A DNA stretch of 64,000 nucleotides from DATAFF01 sp963744915 (lineage in GTDB: Bacteria; Pseudomonadota; Alphaproteobacteria; Rhizobiales; Aestuariivirgaceae): assembly GCA_963744915.1 (NCBI GenBank), contig CAVUUY010000010.1:186001-250000 (forward strand), read 5' to 3'. The notes beneath the pieces are model-generated. The model saw only the letters and a program-made list of their open reading frames with translations. It did not search any database and was not told the origin of the DNA. Below, piece by piece: positions 34,847-45,200 of the stretch (its first letter is position 1; the number at the start of each line of letters is the position of its first letter). The position numbers were made by a program, and so were the translations under genes.

Positions 34847-36430
34847 CTACTTGTCGAGCCAGACTTTCTGCAGCCACCACCAGCCATTCGCGAGCTGCTT
34901 GAAGTCCTTAACGTAAGCTTGGCTGCCGTTAATCACCGGCGAGAAGTTCAGCGGAATGCTGTAGCCATCATTGTAGACGATCTTCTGCACTTTAGCGTAG
35001 AGCTCGGCACGTTTGGTTGGGTCCGAAGCACGCCGCGCCTCGGTCAGTAGCTTCTGTACCTCGGGGTTGCTGTACCAAGTGTAGAAGGCCTGCGAACCTG
35101 CGTTAACGTCGGCCTGAATGGTGGCGAGTTCGTCCGTGTCGTTAATATCGCTAGTGATGTAGCTGACATAGGCTTGGTATTCACCCTTAGTTGACATCGT
35201 CCAAGCGGTGCCAACATCGAACTCGACGATCTCACTCTTGATACCGGCAGCTTCCCAGCCCTGCTGAAGGATGGTCGCCACCTGGCGTGAGGGCGCGTTG
35301 CCGGTATCGACCATGATCCGAATCGGCTTGCCATCATAGCCTGACTTCTGCACCAGTTCTTTGGCCTTACCAGGATCGAAGGGTATTGGCGCCACAGTAT
35401 CAGAGTGGAAGTTCACCTTCGGCATATAGGAGTTGGGAACTTCGCCATAGCCGAAATAAACCGCTTTGAGGATGGCTTCACGGTTGGCCGCGTAGTTGAG
35501 GGCGAGCCGAAAATCCTTGTTGGCAAACGGTGGTTTCTGGTGATTTAGATAAACATAGTCCAGCCGGAAAATTGGCGTCGACTCAACAACGAGTTTGCTA
35601 TCCGCCTCGAGAGACTTGGCTTGGTTGAAGGCAACTGTCGAAATGACGTCATAGTCGCCGTTGCGTAGACCGAGAACCCGGGAGTTGCTTTCGGGCACAT
35701 ATTTCAGCTCTACTCCATCGAGATAGGGTAGTGGCTTACCATCGGCCCCCATGTCCCAGTAATGTGGATTTGCTTTCAATACTACGGTCGAGCCACGCTC
35801 ATAGCTTTCAACCATGAATGGACCAGCGCACATTGGCGAAGTGCCAAATTTCTCTGGGCTCGCCTCATACGTCTTTTGATGGACGATGCTTGCCGCGTAG
35901 GCGGAGAGCGCCGAAAGAAGCGGTGCATATGGTTCGCTCAGTTCAATCTTCACATGCTTATCGTCGACCGCGCTGATGTTTTTGACCGGTTTCAGCACGA
36001 AAGCGAGATACTTCGACGGATCGTGCAAGGTCTTAAGCGTAAATACAACGTCATTCACGGTAACAGGATCGCCATTGCTGAATTTTGCGTCGCGAATTTT
36101 AAAAATATAGGTAAGGCCATCGGCCGAGACTTCCCACGACTCGGCCAGCCCGGGCCTAAGACCGCGCCCAGTGTCGTCGGCCTCGACCAGAGCATCACAC
36201 ACTTGTTCGATGGCGTAGATTGAGCCGTTGTCTCCGGGAATGAAGGGATCGAAGGTCAGCGGTTCGTCGGGACGCGCCATGATCAGCATGCCGCCGCGTT
36301 TGATGCCTTCGGCCAGCGCATCAGATCCGACCGCGGCAATGGCACCGATGGCGGTGAAAACCATGGCGGCGCCCATTACCACGTGGCGGTGCCAGCAAGC
36401 AACGAAGCACGTAGAGTACCTAGGCGTCAT
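34847..36430 (-). CDS. Peptide/nickel-type ABC transporter substrate-binding protein (family 5)
   Basis: 527 residues with a long leader whose hydrophobic core (MVFTAIGAIAAVGSDALA) ends near residue 41. Family 5 features: RGGMLIMARPDEPLTFDPF, GLAESWEVSADGLTYIFKIRDAKFSNGDPVTVNDVVFT, the CAGPFMVESYERGSTVVLKANPHYWD block and DVISTVAFNQ. First gene of the leftward transport/peptidase operon, binding oligopeptides or similar in the periplasm. The substrate pocket cannot be predicted by eye. Confidence 0.92.
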   Translation of the reverse strand: MTPRYSTCFVACWHRHVVMGAAMVFTAIGAIAAVGSDALAEGIKRGGMLIMARPDEPLTFDPFIPGDNGSIYAIEQVCDALVEADDTGRGLRPGLAESWEVSADGLTYIFKIRDAKFSNGDPVTVNDVVFTLKTLHDPSKYLAFVLKPVKNISAVDDKHVKIELSEPYAPLLSALSAYAASIVHQKTYEASPEKFGTSPMCAGPFMVESYERGSTVVLKANPHYWDMGADGKPLPYLDGVELKYVPESNSRVLGLRNGDYDVISTVAFNQAKSLEADSKLVVESTPIFRLDYVYLNHQKPPFANKDFRLALNYAANREAILKAVYFGYGEVPNSYMPKVNFHSDTVAPIPFDPGKAKELVQKSGYDGKPIRIMVDTGNAPSRQVATILQQGWEAAGIKSEIVEFDVGTAWTMSTKGEYQAYVSYITSDINDTDELATIQADVNAGSQAFYTWYSNPEVQKLLTEARRASDPTKRAELYAKVQKIVYNDGYSIPLNFSPVINGSQAYVKDFKQLANGWWWLQKVWLDK

Positions 36431-36729
36431 GACACACTCCCTGTTTGACTTGTTTTTGCTCTTGCGAACTCCGGTGAAGAGCCCCTGCGGTTGTTTGCTT
36501 GAAGCGACACTAGTGATTGGCCGGAGCCTTTACAAGATTGATTCCGGCCGCCGCAGGCAAGCAGCTCCCGTGTCTGTGTTGATGCGGCATCTAGGAAGAT
36601 GCTTGAAGGCCGACGTGCTGTTACATTAGCATAAAGACCTGGGCGATAGTGGCTGGCAGAATTACTGCAAACGAAGCGCAGCGGGTACTGGAGTTGCGTT
36701 GGGGGCCGCAATCAATTAGGGAGGTGATC
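36431..36729. promoter_or_regulatory. Divergent promoter region of the peptide cluster
   Basis: About 300 bp between the outward-facing binding-protein and serine-hydrolase genes; promoters for both must lie here. A strong ribosome-binding site (AGGGAGG, 36718-36724) marks the right gene's start. No clear operator repeat was recognised. Confidence 0.45.
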
Positions 36730-37818
36730 GTGGGCATACCAAAGAGCCGTATACAGACCATTCTGGATAATCATATCACGCGGGGCGTGGTGGGGGTATC
36801 GCTTGCCATTAGCGTGCCAGGCGAGGAGATGGCCCTGTTCACCTCCGGGTTTGCCGACAAGTTCAAGAAAATCCCAATGCGAACCGACCATGTATTTCGA
36901 ATTGCTAGCTGCACGAAGACGTTTGTGGCAACAGGTCTTCATCTCCTGGTCGAAGAGGGCAAGATCGACTTTGAGGAGCCCATAACGCGCTGGTTCCCCG
37001 ACATGCCGAAGGCGACACAAATGCCTGTTCGCATTCTGCTCAACCATCGCAGCGGCCTTCCCGATTTCGAAACCGCAATGCCCATGATTTCGGAGAAGGT
37101 GTGGAAAGCGGAAGAAGTTGTAAACTTTGCCTTCAAGCATGGTCTGCAGAAGGAACCCTGGCATGGAATGGAGTATTCCAACACTGGTTACGTGCTGGCT
37201 GGCATCATCATCGCCCGCGAAACCGGGAGGCCTTACTCCTACCATCTGCGCGAACGGATCTTCAACCCACTAGGGATGCGTGATACCTGGGTTGGCACGC
37301 ATGAGAAATTTCCGATCGATCGGGAAGCGCGGGGCTACATGCATGTGGACCCTGATGGTAAGCCGCAATGGGATATACAAGGAGCTGGCGACCCGGTTTA
37401 TGGCGTTTGGGATTCAACCGAGTGGTTCCCCATGTCGGGCGCCAATGCTGCAGGCGACATGGTATCGACACCGAAGGATGTGGTCACTTTTCTCCTTGCG
37501 CTGTTCGAGGGAAAAATCCTCGGACCAAAGCAACTTGGCGAGATGAAAGACAATCTGAAACCTGCGAGTTTCCCAGGTTCGAAGGTTGTCGCCAACGGTC
37601 ACGGCCTCCTAGTCTCGCGCTATGGCGACATCGATGTAAAGGGCCATCTGGGTCAAATTCCTGGCCATTCGAGCCTGATGGGTAGGGATGAGAAAACTGG
37701 AGTGACCGCGATGCTGATTCAGAACTCCGGTGCCGCTGACTTCGAGGCCTTCTTTCTCAATGGCATTAACGAACCTTTCGGTGAAATTTTCCACGTTGCA
37801 CGGAAGGGGCTAACTTGA
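36730..37818 (+). CDS. Serine hydrolase of the beta-lactamase/D-aminopeptidase (class C) family
   Basis: About 362 residues from the GTG at 36730, chosen because AGGGAGG lies 5 bases upstream; an ATG at 36649 is the alternative. Active-site motifs of the penicillin-binding-like fold: S-x-x-K in IASCTKTFVATG, Y-S-N in EYSNTGYVLAG, and the third-motif strand GHLGQIPGHSS in place of KTG. RILLNHRSGLPDFE is the typical HxSGL segment. Substrates in this family include D-amino acid peptides, esters and beta-lactams. Divergent from the peptide importer, it probably acts on peptides or related amides taken up with it. No clear signal peptide, so likely cytosolic. Confidence 0.88.
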   Translation: MGIPKSRIQTILDNHITRGVVGVSLAISVPGEEMALFTSGFADKFKKIPMRTDHVFRIASCTKTFVATGLHLLVEEGKIDFEEPITRWFPDMPKATQMPVRILLNHRSGLPDFETAMPMISEKVWKAEEVVNFAFKHGLQKEPWHGMEYSNTGYVLAGIIIARETGRPYSYHLRERIFNPLGMRDTWVGTHEKFPIDREARGYMHVDPDGKPQWDIQGAGDPVYGVWDSTEWFPMSGANAAGDMVSTPKDVVTFLLALFEGKILGPKQLGEMKDNLKPASFPGSKVVANGHGLLVSRYGDIDVKGHLGQIPGHSSLMGRDEKTGVTAMLIQNSGAADFEAFFLNGINEPFGEIFHVARKGLT

Positions 37819-38009
37819 CCTTTGCCAGGGACGAGCGAATGACTTGGAAGCGTGTCCTTGGCGATCATGTGGTGATTCCATCCATGCCGGGCTACGGGTT
37901 TTCCCTGGCAGCGGAGGAGGGACTCGGACCCCGACACGTGGATTATGATTCCTCGTACCACCAGCATGTTGTTGCGCAAGTTACAAAAACCGCAGTTCGA
38001 AAACCAGTC

Positions 38010-38540
38010 TCAAACCTTGCCGCGGTCGAGCCAGGCCGAATATGCCCTGACGTCTACCATGGGGACCGTGGCGATCGCCTGGAGTTGAGCGATGAGCTCG
38101 AGAAGGAAGGCAGTCGCAGGCTTGCCGCCAGGCGTCATCACATGACAAAGGCTCTCGTCAGAACAAAAATACCCGTGCGCCGCAACGCAGCCGAGATCGA
38201 GGTGCCGATCTCCGGTGCCTACAGCAAGGGCCTTCTTCAGCGCGGAGCCAAGCGGCGGATTCCAGTCGCTCTCGAACGTCAGCAGACCAGCCAGGATGGG
38301 CAACGGTGGCTTAGGTGGATAAGTACCGCCAGCATGCGGGATCGGCATACTGGTGCGGTAGAGTCCCCGCACGGTCGCCGCCTTGTCCTGGGCATAGCCG
38401 ACGTGGGCGGCCGTCGCGGTCTGCTTGGCCTCGAATACGGCATAGACGCTCTCGGCGGGAACGATATGCTGGCCCTCAAAGGTCGCAATAAAGGGCGAGT
38501 ACTGCCGGTGAAAACGATCCGGCTTGGCAAGGCAACTTTC
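38010..38540 (-). pseudogene. DUF6602-family protein, C-terminal fragment
   Basis: On the minus strand HRQYSPFIATFEGQHIVPAESVYAVFEAKQTATAAHVGYAQDKAATVR and then PPLPILAGLLTFESDWNPP, followed by VPMVDVRAYSAWL near the stop, match the C-terminal half of DUF6602 proteins (nuclease-like fold suggested by the VFEAKQ motif; function unknown). Upstream of about 38540 the family sense ends, and the opposite strand soon enters the VapE remnant. So the N-terminus was lost, probably by a deletion or insertion near 38540-38640. Family recognition is from memory of conserved motifs. Confidence 0.5.
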
Positions 38541-38643
38541 ATTTCGATGAATTCCAGCAACAATTGGTCCTGCTGAAGCCGATACCGCTCCATAGCGGCA
38601 GCGGCAGTGCCGAAGGCCTGCCAAGGCCATGGCGCGATTCTGA

Positions 38644-39659
38644 TACAACGACTGCATTACGTGGTTCGAGCTCGGCGACTATCCCACTGCCAATATCGCC
38701 AAGGTAGACCTCGCCCTCCGCCAGGTTGCCGAGACCAAATATCGAGTTCACCCTGTCCGCGATTATCTCGATAGTCTCAAATGGGATGGCAAGCCGCGCC
38801 TTGATCGGTGGCTGGAAACCTACTGCCAAGTGCTTCCAACCGATGCATCGCATGGCGAGTATGTCCGGGCAGTCGGTGCCAGGTTTCTAATTTCCGGCGT
38901 CGCTCGCATCTACCAACCGGGCTGCCAGGTCGACCATGTGCTGGTGCAAGAAGGTGCCCAGGGCGGCGGCAAGACATCCGCTTTGCGGGTGCTGGGGGCG
39001 AATGGTTTTCGGAAAGCCTACCCGCCGATCTGCATTCCAAGGACTGCTGCGATCACCTCCGCGGCAAATGGGTAGTCGAACTGGCCGAACTCGGTCAGAT
39101 CAAACGTAGTGCAGTCGAAACGGTCAAGGCGTTCATCAGCCGAACTTACGAACGTTTCCGGCCAGCTTACGGGCGCAATGAAGTCATCTATCCGCGGCAA
39201 TGCATCTTCTCGGGCACGACCAACAAGTCGGCCTATCTCCCCGACGAAACCGGCAATCGTCGCTTCTGGCCGGTCAAGGTTGGAACTATCGACTTGGAGA
39301 GTTTACGCCGTGATCGCGATCAGCTTTGGGCAGAGGCCAAGCAGCGCTACTTCGCCGGTGAAAAATGGTGGTTGGACGATGACCGGCTCATTGCGACGGC
39401 CGCCGCGGAACAGACAGAGCGATACGAGCCAGACCCGTGGGAAGAACCTATTCGGAAATACCTCGTCGATAAGTCACAAGTGACCGTTGGAGAGATCCTT
39501 TGGCGGGCTGTCTTTGTGCCAGTCGAGAGGCAACGAAAGGTTGAACAGAACCGTGTGGGAGAGATCCTGACCAACCTCGGTTGGGTTAGGCACAAGCGAA
39601 CCGCGAGCGAGCGGCTATGGGTGAGGAACCAACAAAAGATGGACCATGACGCTCGATGA
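38644..39659 (+). pseudogene. VapE-family phage helicase/primase-like protein, 5'-truncated and frameshifted
   Basis: From 38644 the DNA reads ITWFELGDYPTANIAK, VHPVRDYLDSLKWDGKPRLDRWLETY, AVGARFLISGVARIYQPGCQVDHVLV and the P-loop EGAQGGGKTSALRVLG. After a one-base break near 38994-39003 it continues EWFSESLPADLHSK, RGKWVVELAELGQIKRSAVETVKAFISR, RRFWPVKVG to 39659. This is the virulence-associated E family used by phages and satellites for replication initiation. No start codon or upstream region remains. The first base after TGA (38641-38643) abuts other sequence. Together with the terminase gene downstream it marks a prophage remnant. Confidence 0.72.
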
Positions 39660-39908
39660 CCGTCATTCTTACGCGCCCCGATTTAATGAGTTTTGGGCGT
39701 ATTTAAAGCAGCATACAACCACTTCGGCGTCCCTAAGGGCTACTAAGGCTGACGGTCATCTGCGTCATCACCGTCATGCCTACCCAAGTTTGGCCTCGCT
39801 AAATGCGTGTGGGACAAGATCAAGTGGATCCAAGTCAGGAATGAAGAGGTCCCGAGCGCTTCGCTCTATACTGGCCCTCAAAACTGATTCGCAATTTTGG
39901 TCTAAAAC

Positions 39909-40361
39909 ATGCCAACTCTTGCAAATCCGCGCCACGAGTCCTTTGCCCAGGAGCTCGCAAAGGGTCACTCAAAAGCTGAAGCCCTTTCTAGGGCTGGTTA
40001 TGGTGGGAGCAGATCGTGTGCCAGCCGCTTGTCAACAAAAGCGGACATTCGTAGCCGCATTGCCGAGCTACAGGCAAACGCGGCAGTGAGCACAGTGGTA
40101 ACGATCGAGGGGCTTACTCTTGAGTTGGAGCAAGCTCGCCAGCTTGCGATGGCGCGTGGCAACGCCTCGGCCGCTGTTCTAGCCGTGATCGCGAAGGCAA
40201 GACTGCATGGCTGCATCAGTCGTGATCGAGCTCTCCCGGTGCAAAATACTGTCGTTGAAGGTACTTCGGAACGTCAGGAAGGTCCGCGAGAGATTGCGCG
40301 GCTCATCGCCTTTGCCTTGGCTATCGGGCGCCGAGAAATCGACCAGCAAGGTCGTGATTAG
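39909..40361 (+). CDS. Phage terminase small subunit-like protein
   Basis: 150 residues. The N-terminus HESFAQELAKGHSKAEALSRAGYGGSRSCASRLSTKADIRSRIAEL is the helix-turn-helix DNA-binding domain of terminase small subunits (the ELAKG.SKAEAL.RAGY pattern). It is followed by an oligomerisation helix (EGLTLELEQARQLAMARGNASAAVLAVIAKARLHG). It is intact as a frame but no large terminase follows: the stop codon at 40359-40361 is inside a repeated segment, and beyond it lie unrelated gene scraps. Its second half is duplicated in inverted orientation at 48979-49225. Part of the same prophage remnant as VapE. Confidence 0.65.
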   Translation: MPTLANPRHESFAQELAKGHSKAEALSRAGYGGSRSCASRLSTKADIRSRIAELQANAAVSTVVTIEGLTLELEQARQLAMARGNASAAVLAVIAKARLHGCISRDRALPVQNTVVEGTSERQEGPREIARLIAFALAIGRREIDQQGRD

Positions 40362-40375
40362 CTAACTCTCACAGC
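40136..40375 (+). repeat. Inverted repeat with 48966-49225: terminase 3' half
   Basis: The 3' half of the terminase gene and the first bases beyond its stop recur as the reverse complement at 48966-49225. From GTCGTTGAAGG to the gctaactctcacag block the two copies are nearly identical; towards the other end they diverge and the second copy has a small insertion. This is a duplication of a phage fragment that spans the stop codon. Confidence 0.75.
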
Positions 40376-40527
40376 AGAAACACGGCTTCGAGTCCCTAGG
40401 CGCCACCAGTATTCTCTGTATGGAAATTATCTCAACAACTTCAGTTACTTAGGCGGATTACTATTTCGGCAACACGGGAATGAACGTTCACATTTGTTGA
40501 TAAGCAATTCGTCGTCTCGTTCCTGCC
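40360..40527 (+). repeat. 168-bp direct repeat, copy 1 (copy 2 at 52325-52492)
   Basis: Ungapped match of 168 bp to 52325-52492 with about eight differences by eye. It begins right at the terminase stop (agctaactctcacag) and contains a stretch like the 3' end of a tRNA (TTCGAGTCCCTAGGCGCCACCA, here 40387-40408 roughly), though its stem does not pair. It ends exactly where the formate dehydrogenase fragment begins. Possible attachment-site or insertion-hot-spot sequence. Confidence 0.8.
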
Positions 40528-40669
40528 CGGCCTACCCCGAAAGGCATTGACTTTCAGCCTTGGCGCTCTCTTGGGAAGCGTTTCCGGCGAGCTCGGTTTG
40601 CGAAAATATCTCGAAAGCAACGGCCATAAGCTGGTTGTAACATCCGACAAGGATGGACCGAACTCCGTC
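40528..40669 (+). pseudogene. NAD-dependent formate dehydrogenase, short N-terminal fragment
   Basis: PTPKGIDFQPG (with a one-base shift) then LLGSVSGELGLRKYLESNG and KLVVTSDKDGPNS match the N-terminal domain of bacterial NAD+ formate dehydrogenases, around residues 35-80 of the enzyme. The start, the rest of the coenzyme domain and the active site are missing. The left edge coincides with the end of the 168-bp repeat and the right edge with a SnoaL-like gene in another frame. A micro-fragment left by deletions. Confidence 0.6.
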
Positions 40670-41033
40670 GGATCACCACTGGGGTGCCTCCGATGCGAAT
40701 GACCTCGAGGAGGAACACCACATTTACCGAGAGGACGCGGTCCTCGAATATCCGCAATCGGGCGAGCGCATCCGCACCCGAGGGATACAGTCGTCTCGCG
40801 CCGCGCAGCCGAACCGGAAACGCTTTACTGTGCGGCGGATAATCGGCGCGGGCGACCTCTGGGTCACTGAATATGCCATAACTTATGACGGCCGGCCGTC
40901 TTACACCGTGAGCATCATGGAATTCCTAGATGGAAAGGTGGCCCGCGAAACTCAGTATTTCGCCGAACCGTTCGAGCCAGGTGCTTCGCGCGCGCAATGG
41001 GTCGAGCCGTTGCCAGGAACGTGGCCGTCATAA
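40670..41033 (+). pseudogene. SnoaL-like (NTF2-fold) protein, 5'-truncated
   Basis: WGASDANDLEEEHHIYREDAVLEYPQSGERIR, RKRFTVRRIIGAGDLWVTEYAITYDGRPSYTVSIMEFLDGKVARETQYFAEPFEPG is the alpha+beta barrel of a SnoaL-type small enzyme or binding protein of about 120 residues. An ATG at 40653 keeps the frame open but it lies inside the formate dehydrogenase scrap, so the true N-terminal ~10 residues are gone. The rest is undamaged, so a near-complete protein might still be made from 40653. Function unknown. Confidence 0.5.
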
Positions 41034-41910
41034 GGATAGCCATCTGCCGCTCGCTCGCTCGGAGCTTGCACGGAGCCCAGAACAGCAATGGTATGAGTTC
41101 AGAAAAGCGGTCCGCAAATCAAGCAAGCGCTTCCGAGTGGGTGCGGGCTGTTGCAAGAGCTTCAGAAAGATACCCGCAGACCGGCATTTGTCGGCCTGGC
41201 CGCTGTCCAGCCGGATGTGATGTCTTAAGTGCTTCGTCGATCTTTCGCACAACCGCTGCGGCCTCTTGCTGAGCGCAGCACTCGTCAGAACTTCCGCAAG
41301 GCTCGTCATCGGATTCCACCTGTCCCACCTGGCTTCAACGAGCGATCAGTCGAGACAGCCGGCCTCTCACTGATCCGCTGCGAGGACCGAACTTTGACCG
41401 TTGCCGAGATTGCTAAACGCTGGCATACGGCCCGTCTCCCGGCGCGCCTCAATTCTCCAAACTAGAAGAGGGTGTCGACTGGTTCGAGCAGCGGCAGAAT
41501 TTTTCTCGCCACCACCGCCGAGCTGGCGGCAGAACCTCTCACGCATGCTCTATGTCGCTGAGAAGTTTGCTTAGTGCTGGCGAGCTTCTCCATTCTGTCG
41601 GGCTCAATGCGCACGCCTCCAGCACCGGTCCAGCGCTCCGTGTCGCGTCGACCCACTCAGCGAAGCTCTCGGCCGGAACCGCCAGGTAAACCAAAGTCTA
41701 CGCGGACTGACGTTGCTCGGCAAAATTTTTGGCGCGAAGGTTACGAACTCCGCTTGCGGCATAGTCAAAATTTATCGGGCCTTACATTGCCTCGGCACCA
41801 CTCTTTGGCGCAGGCTGCGGAATTTGTATTAGGTCCGACTACACCGCTGGGGGTACGCGACTGGTGGGCTCGAGCGAACTGTGGAGACAGTATAACGAAA
41901 GGGTCGTAGA
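41034..41910. other. Region without a recognisable gene
   Basis: About 875 bp. Several short open frames occur; one on the plus strand (41340-41430) reads SLIRCEDRTLTVAEIAKRWHT, which resembles protein but could not be named. No inverted terminal repeats or transposase sense were found. It probably holds decayed gene scraps like its neighbours. Confidence 0.35.
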
Positions 41911-42240
41911 CCTCGGTCGTTGATGATAATCAGTTTTTTCGCGAGTCCATGAGAAGACTCCTGAGGTCCTTGGGTTACGCCGGCGAGGCTTATCCGTCTG
42001 GCCGCCGATCTCCTCGCGTCCCCTCGTGTCGTCAAGACCGCTTGCTTGATCACCGAAATCCATATGCCTGCGATGACCGGAGTCTAGCTCTACAGACACA
42101 TCATCGACAGCGGGCACCCGATTCCGATGATCCTCATGACGGCCTACCCCGACGACGACCTCCGGCCCGCGACCTGAAGGATGGGGTGGTTTGTTCCTTC
42201 GGAGGCCAGTTGATCAAAAGCATCTACTACGGTGTATTCG
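41911..42240 (+). pseudogene. Response-regulator receiver domain remnant
   Basis: In changing frames the plus strand reads VVDDNQFFRESMRRLLRSLGYAGEAYPS, then LITEIHMPAMTGV (phospho-acceptor Asp region degraded to Glu/His), a TAG, LYRHIIDSGHPIPMILMTAYPDDDL and LKDGVVC. This is the receiver of a FixJ/NarL-type regulator, broken by at least two indels and one stop. Such regulators often accompany the large trifunctional kinase whose broken gene ends just beyond at 42278 on the other strand, so they may have formed a pair. Confidence 0.6.
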
Positions 42241-42277
42241 TGCGGCTCTCGAGTTTGGTGAGCCGCCTAAAGAAAAT

Positions 42278-45200
42278 TCATGAGTTCCCTCCCGCGCTGG
42301 GCAAGGTGAACTGAAATATAGCGCCCCTAGGTTCGTTCGCAGCCGCCCATAGCCGGCCCCCATGGGCAGCGATGATTGACCGGCAGATCGACAGTCCCAT
42401 CCCGACCCCGCTGGACTTGGTAGTGTAGAAAGCCTCGAAAACACGCTCGAGACATTCCGGATCAATGCCCGGCCCGGAATCGCGCACTGCTAGGAGGATG
42501 TCATCCGCCTGGCGTTGCTCAGTGCTGATCAACAATTCTCGCGCTCCCTCGTCGACCGAGTTCAGTGCTTCGACCGCGTTCAGGATCAAGTTCAGGACGA
42601 CTTGTTGCACCTGGACGCGATCCCCCTGAACCGGAAACAACCCCTCCGTGAGGCGGGTCTGAACCGAGACTCCGTTCTTGGCGATTGCGCTTCCCGCCAA
42701 AACAATCACCTCGTTAATCGCCTCATTAAGATCAAAACGATCCTTTCGCGGCGGCGCTTTCTTGATCTGATCACGGATCCGACCGATGATGTCTCCCGCT
42801 CGATCAGCATCGCCCACGACGCAGCCGAGCGCGTCTCTGACCTCGCCGAGGTCCGGCGGTTGTTGGTCTAAAAAATTCAGGGCCGCGCGGGCATTGTTGC
42901 GCGCGGTGGCGATCGGTTGAGCGATTTCGTGAACCAGCGAGGCGGCCAATTCTCCCATTGTGCTCAACCGGTTCATGTGCGCGAGATCTGCCTCCAGCTG
43001 GCGCAGTCTCTCATGCTCCTCCTGCGCGCGCTTGCGTTCGGTCAGATCAAGCACGAAAGCGACTCCTTGATTCCCGCCCTCCTCGAAAACTGCCACGCCG
43101 ATCAGCACGGCAATACGGCTGCCGTCCTTCCGGAAGTACTCCTTCTCAAACGGCGGCAAGCTCCCGGTCATCTTCAGCTCGGGCAGCCACCGTTGTTCAT
43201 CGCGGTCAAGCCATTCCGGCGGTGTCAGGTCCGTCCAGCGTATGCGACCGGAGACGAGATCCTCTCGGTTGTAGTCCACCATGCGGAGAAATGCGTCGTT
43301 GGCCTCGACGATCCGGCCTTCGAGATCCCAGATGAAGATGCCGATGATGTTGGCCTCGACCAGCCGCCGGATCTTCGCTTCGCGGTCTGCGACATCGCGG
43401 TACAAACGGGAATTCTCCAGCGAGATCGCGGCTTGCGAGGCAAGCAGCTTCAGCACCGCGATCCGAGCCGGCGCGAAAACGCGAGGGGTCAGGTTGTTCT
43501 CGAGGTAGAGTACCCCTATCACTTGGCCCTGGTTGAGCAACGGCAGGCAGAGAATGGAGCGAGCATGGTGCTGCCGGATGTACGGATCGGCAGAAAACGG
43601 ATTCTGAGCCGCGGCATCGTCGAGAATCATACTCTCGTTAGTGTGCACGACATAGTGAAGGACAGATTCCGGCAGCGCGGCTGCGGTCACGGGCTCGTCG
43701 CCCAACTGCACAACGATCGTGTCGCTGGTCGTGGCTTCCGCTGCGATCCGCAGCCCGGCCCGTCGCGGAAGAATGAGCAGCCCGCGCTCGGCACCTGACT
43801 GCTCGATCGCGGTGCGCATGAGAGTTTCAAGCAGCTTTTCTAGGACGATCTCGCCCGATACCGCTTGCGAGACTTTGAGTACGGTGGCGAGATCCAGATG
43901 TTCGACCGGCGCTTCGATCGTGCCCGTCGGACCAGGTGCGCGCTCGTCCTGCCTCAGTCGCGGATGGAGGCGATCGAGTTGCCGCACCTTCCCGTCGGCT
44001 CCCCATCGTAGATAGCCCTGCCGTGCGTTTCCTAGGTAGAGATGCGCAATCTGCTCGAAGCCCCGGGCAACGTAGAAGCACCCGGCGAGTTCATTGGCCA
44101 GCGCCTCATTGTGGAGAAAACCGTTGGCGCGAGCCGAGCGGATGGCCTCTTCGTAGAGCCGCTCGGCGTCGAGCGCGCGGCCTTCAATCCGGGCGATCTC
44201 TGCACCGACCAGTGCGGCGCGGTTCTCGAAATTTTCGGGGCAATTCTCCGCCCATATTTCAAGCTGTCTGTAATGGGCGGCCAGAGCCTCCAGATGCTGC
44301 GGCTGCTCTTCGACAGGGGCAGAATTGTAGAACGCGGCCCGGGCGAGCCCGCCGTAGAATTCATATTCCGCCGTCTCAAAAAAGGATGGCGACGTCCAAA
44401 GCAACGGTTGAGCCTTTGACGATGCCTCGATGGCCGAACGATAGTCCCCGGCCAGCACGCGAGCCTGCAGCTTCCGAATCCAGTACCAGCACTCGGGCAG
44501 AGCCAGATCCGGCTGACTTGCCAGGTGGCTTTCGAAGCGGCGTTCATCGAACTGCTCATCGTCAAAAGATCCGAACGTCGGTGTCAGACCACGAAGCATC
44601 CGGATCAGTCCGAGTTGCGTAGTAATGATATCAATGACGAGACCGAACCGCGCCTTCTGTGCAAAGTCGAGACCTTGCTCGGCTTCACGTTGCGTTTCAG
44701 CCAGCGGATCTCCCGCCGCGAGAAGATTCGTGTTCAGATTATTGCGGCTGTACGCGGCAAACGTGAGGTCGCCGGCCTTGTTTGCGATGTCGAACGCGCG
44801 ACGTACCAGATCACGACCCGTCCGAACGTGCCTCGTCCATGGCATAACGAAATTGCCGAACGCCATGTATGTTTTAGCCTGATAACGACGCAGTCCGCGC
44901 CTTTCGACCAGTTCATACCCGAGCCGGCCGAACTGGAAGCCTCCCTTATAATCGCCGAAGTGGGGTCCCGCGATCATGCCTAGGAACACATAAGCGAAGC
45001 ACGATCCGTCGCTGTTGCCGTGCTCGAGGCTGAGATTCACCATCCGGCAGATCACGAGCGAAAGTAGATTACGGTCGGTAAACAGGGCCGGCGGCACGAC
45101 CTCGGTCAGGACATCTAAAGTAGCTGAGTATTGCCGGGTCGTTCATCAGCGGCAGTTCGATAAGGTCCTCAATATTGCGCCCGTCGAGCCAGGACCAGAT

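Noticed and set aside
40386..40409. String TTCGAGTCCCTAGGCGCCACCA resembling the T-loop and CCA end of a tRNA, present in both 168-bp repeats
   Set aside because: The bases before TTCGAGT do not pair with those after it, and no anticodon or D arm lies upstream. Not an intact tRNA; at most a relic of an attachment site.
41034..41910. Possible insertion sequence in the gene-poor stretch
   Set aside because: No terminal inverted repeats and no transposase motif (DDE or HUH) were found in any frame.
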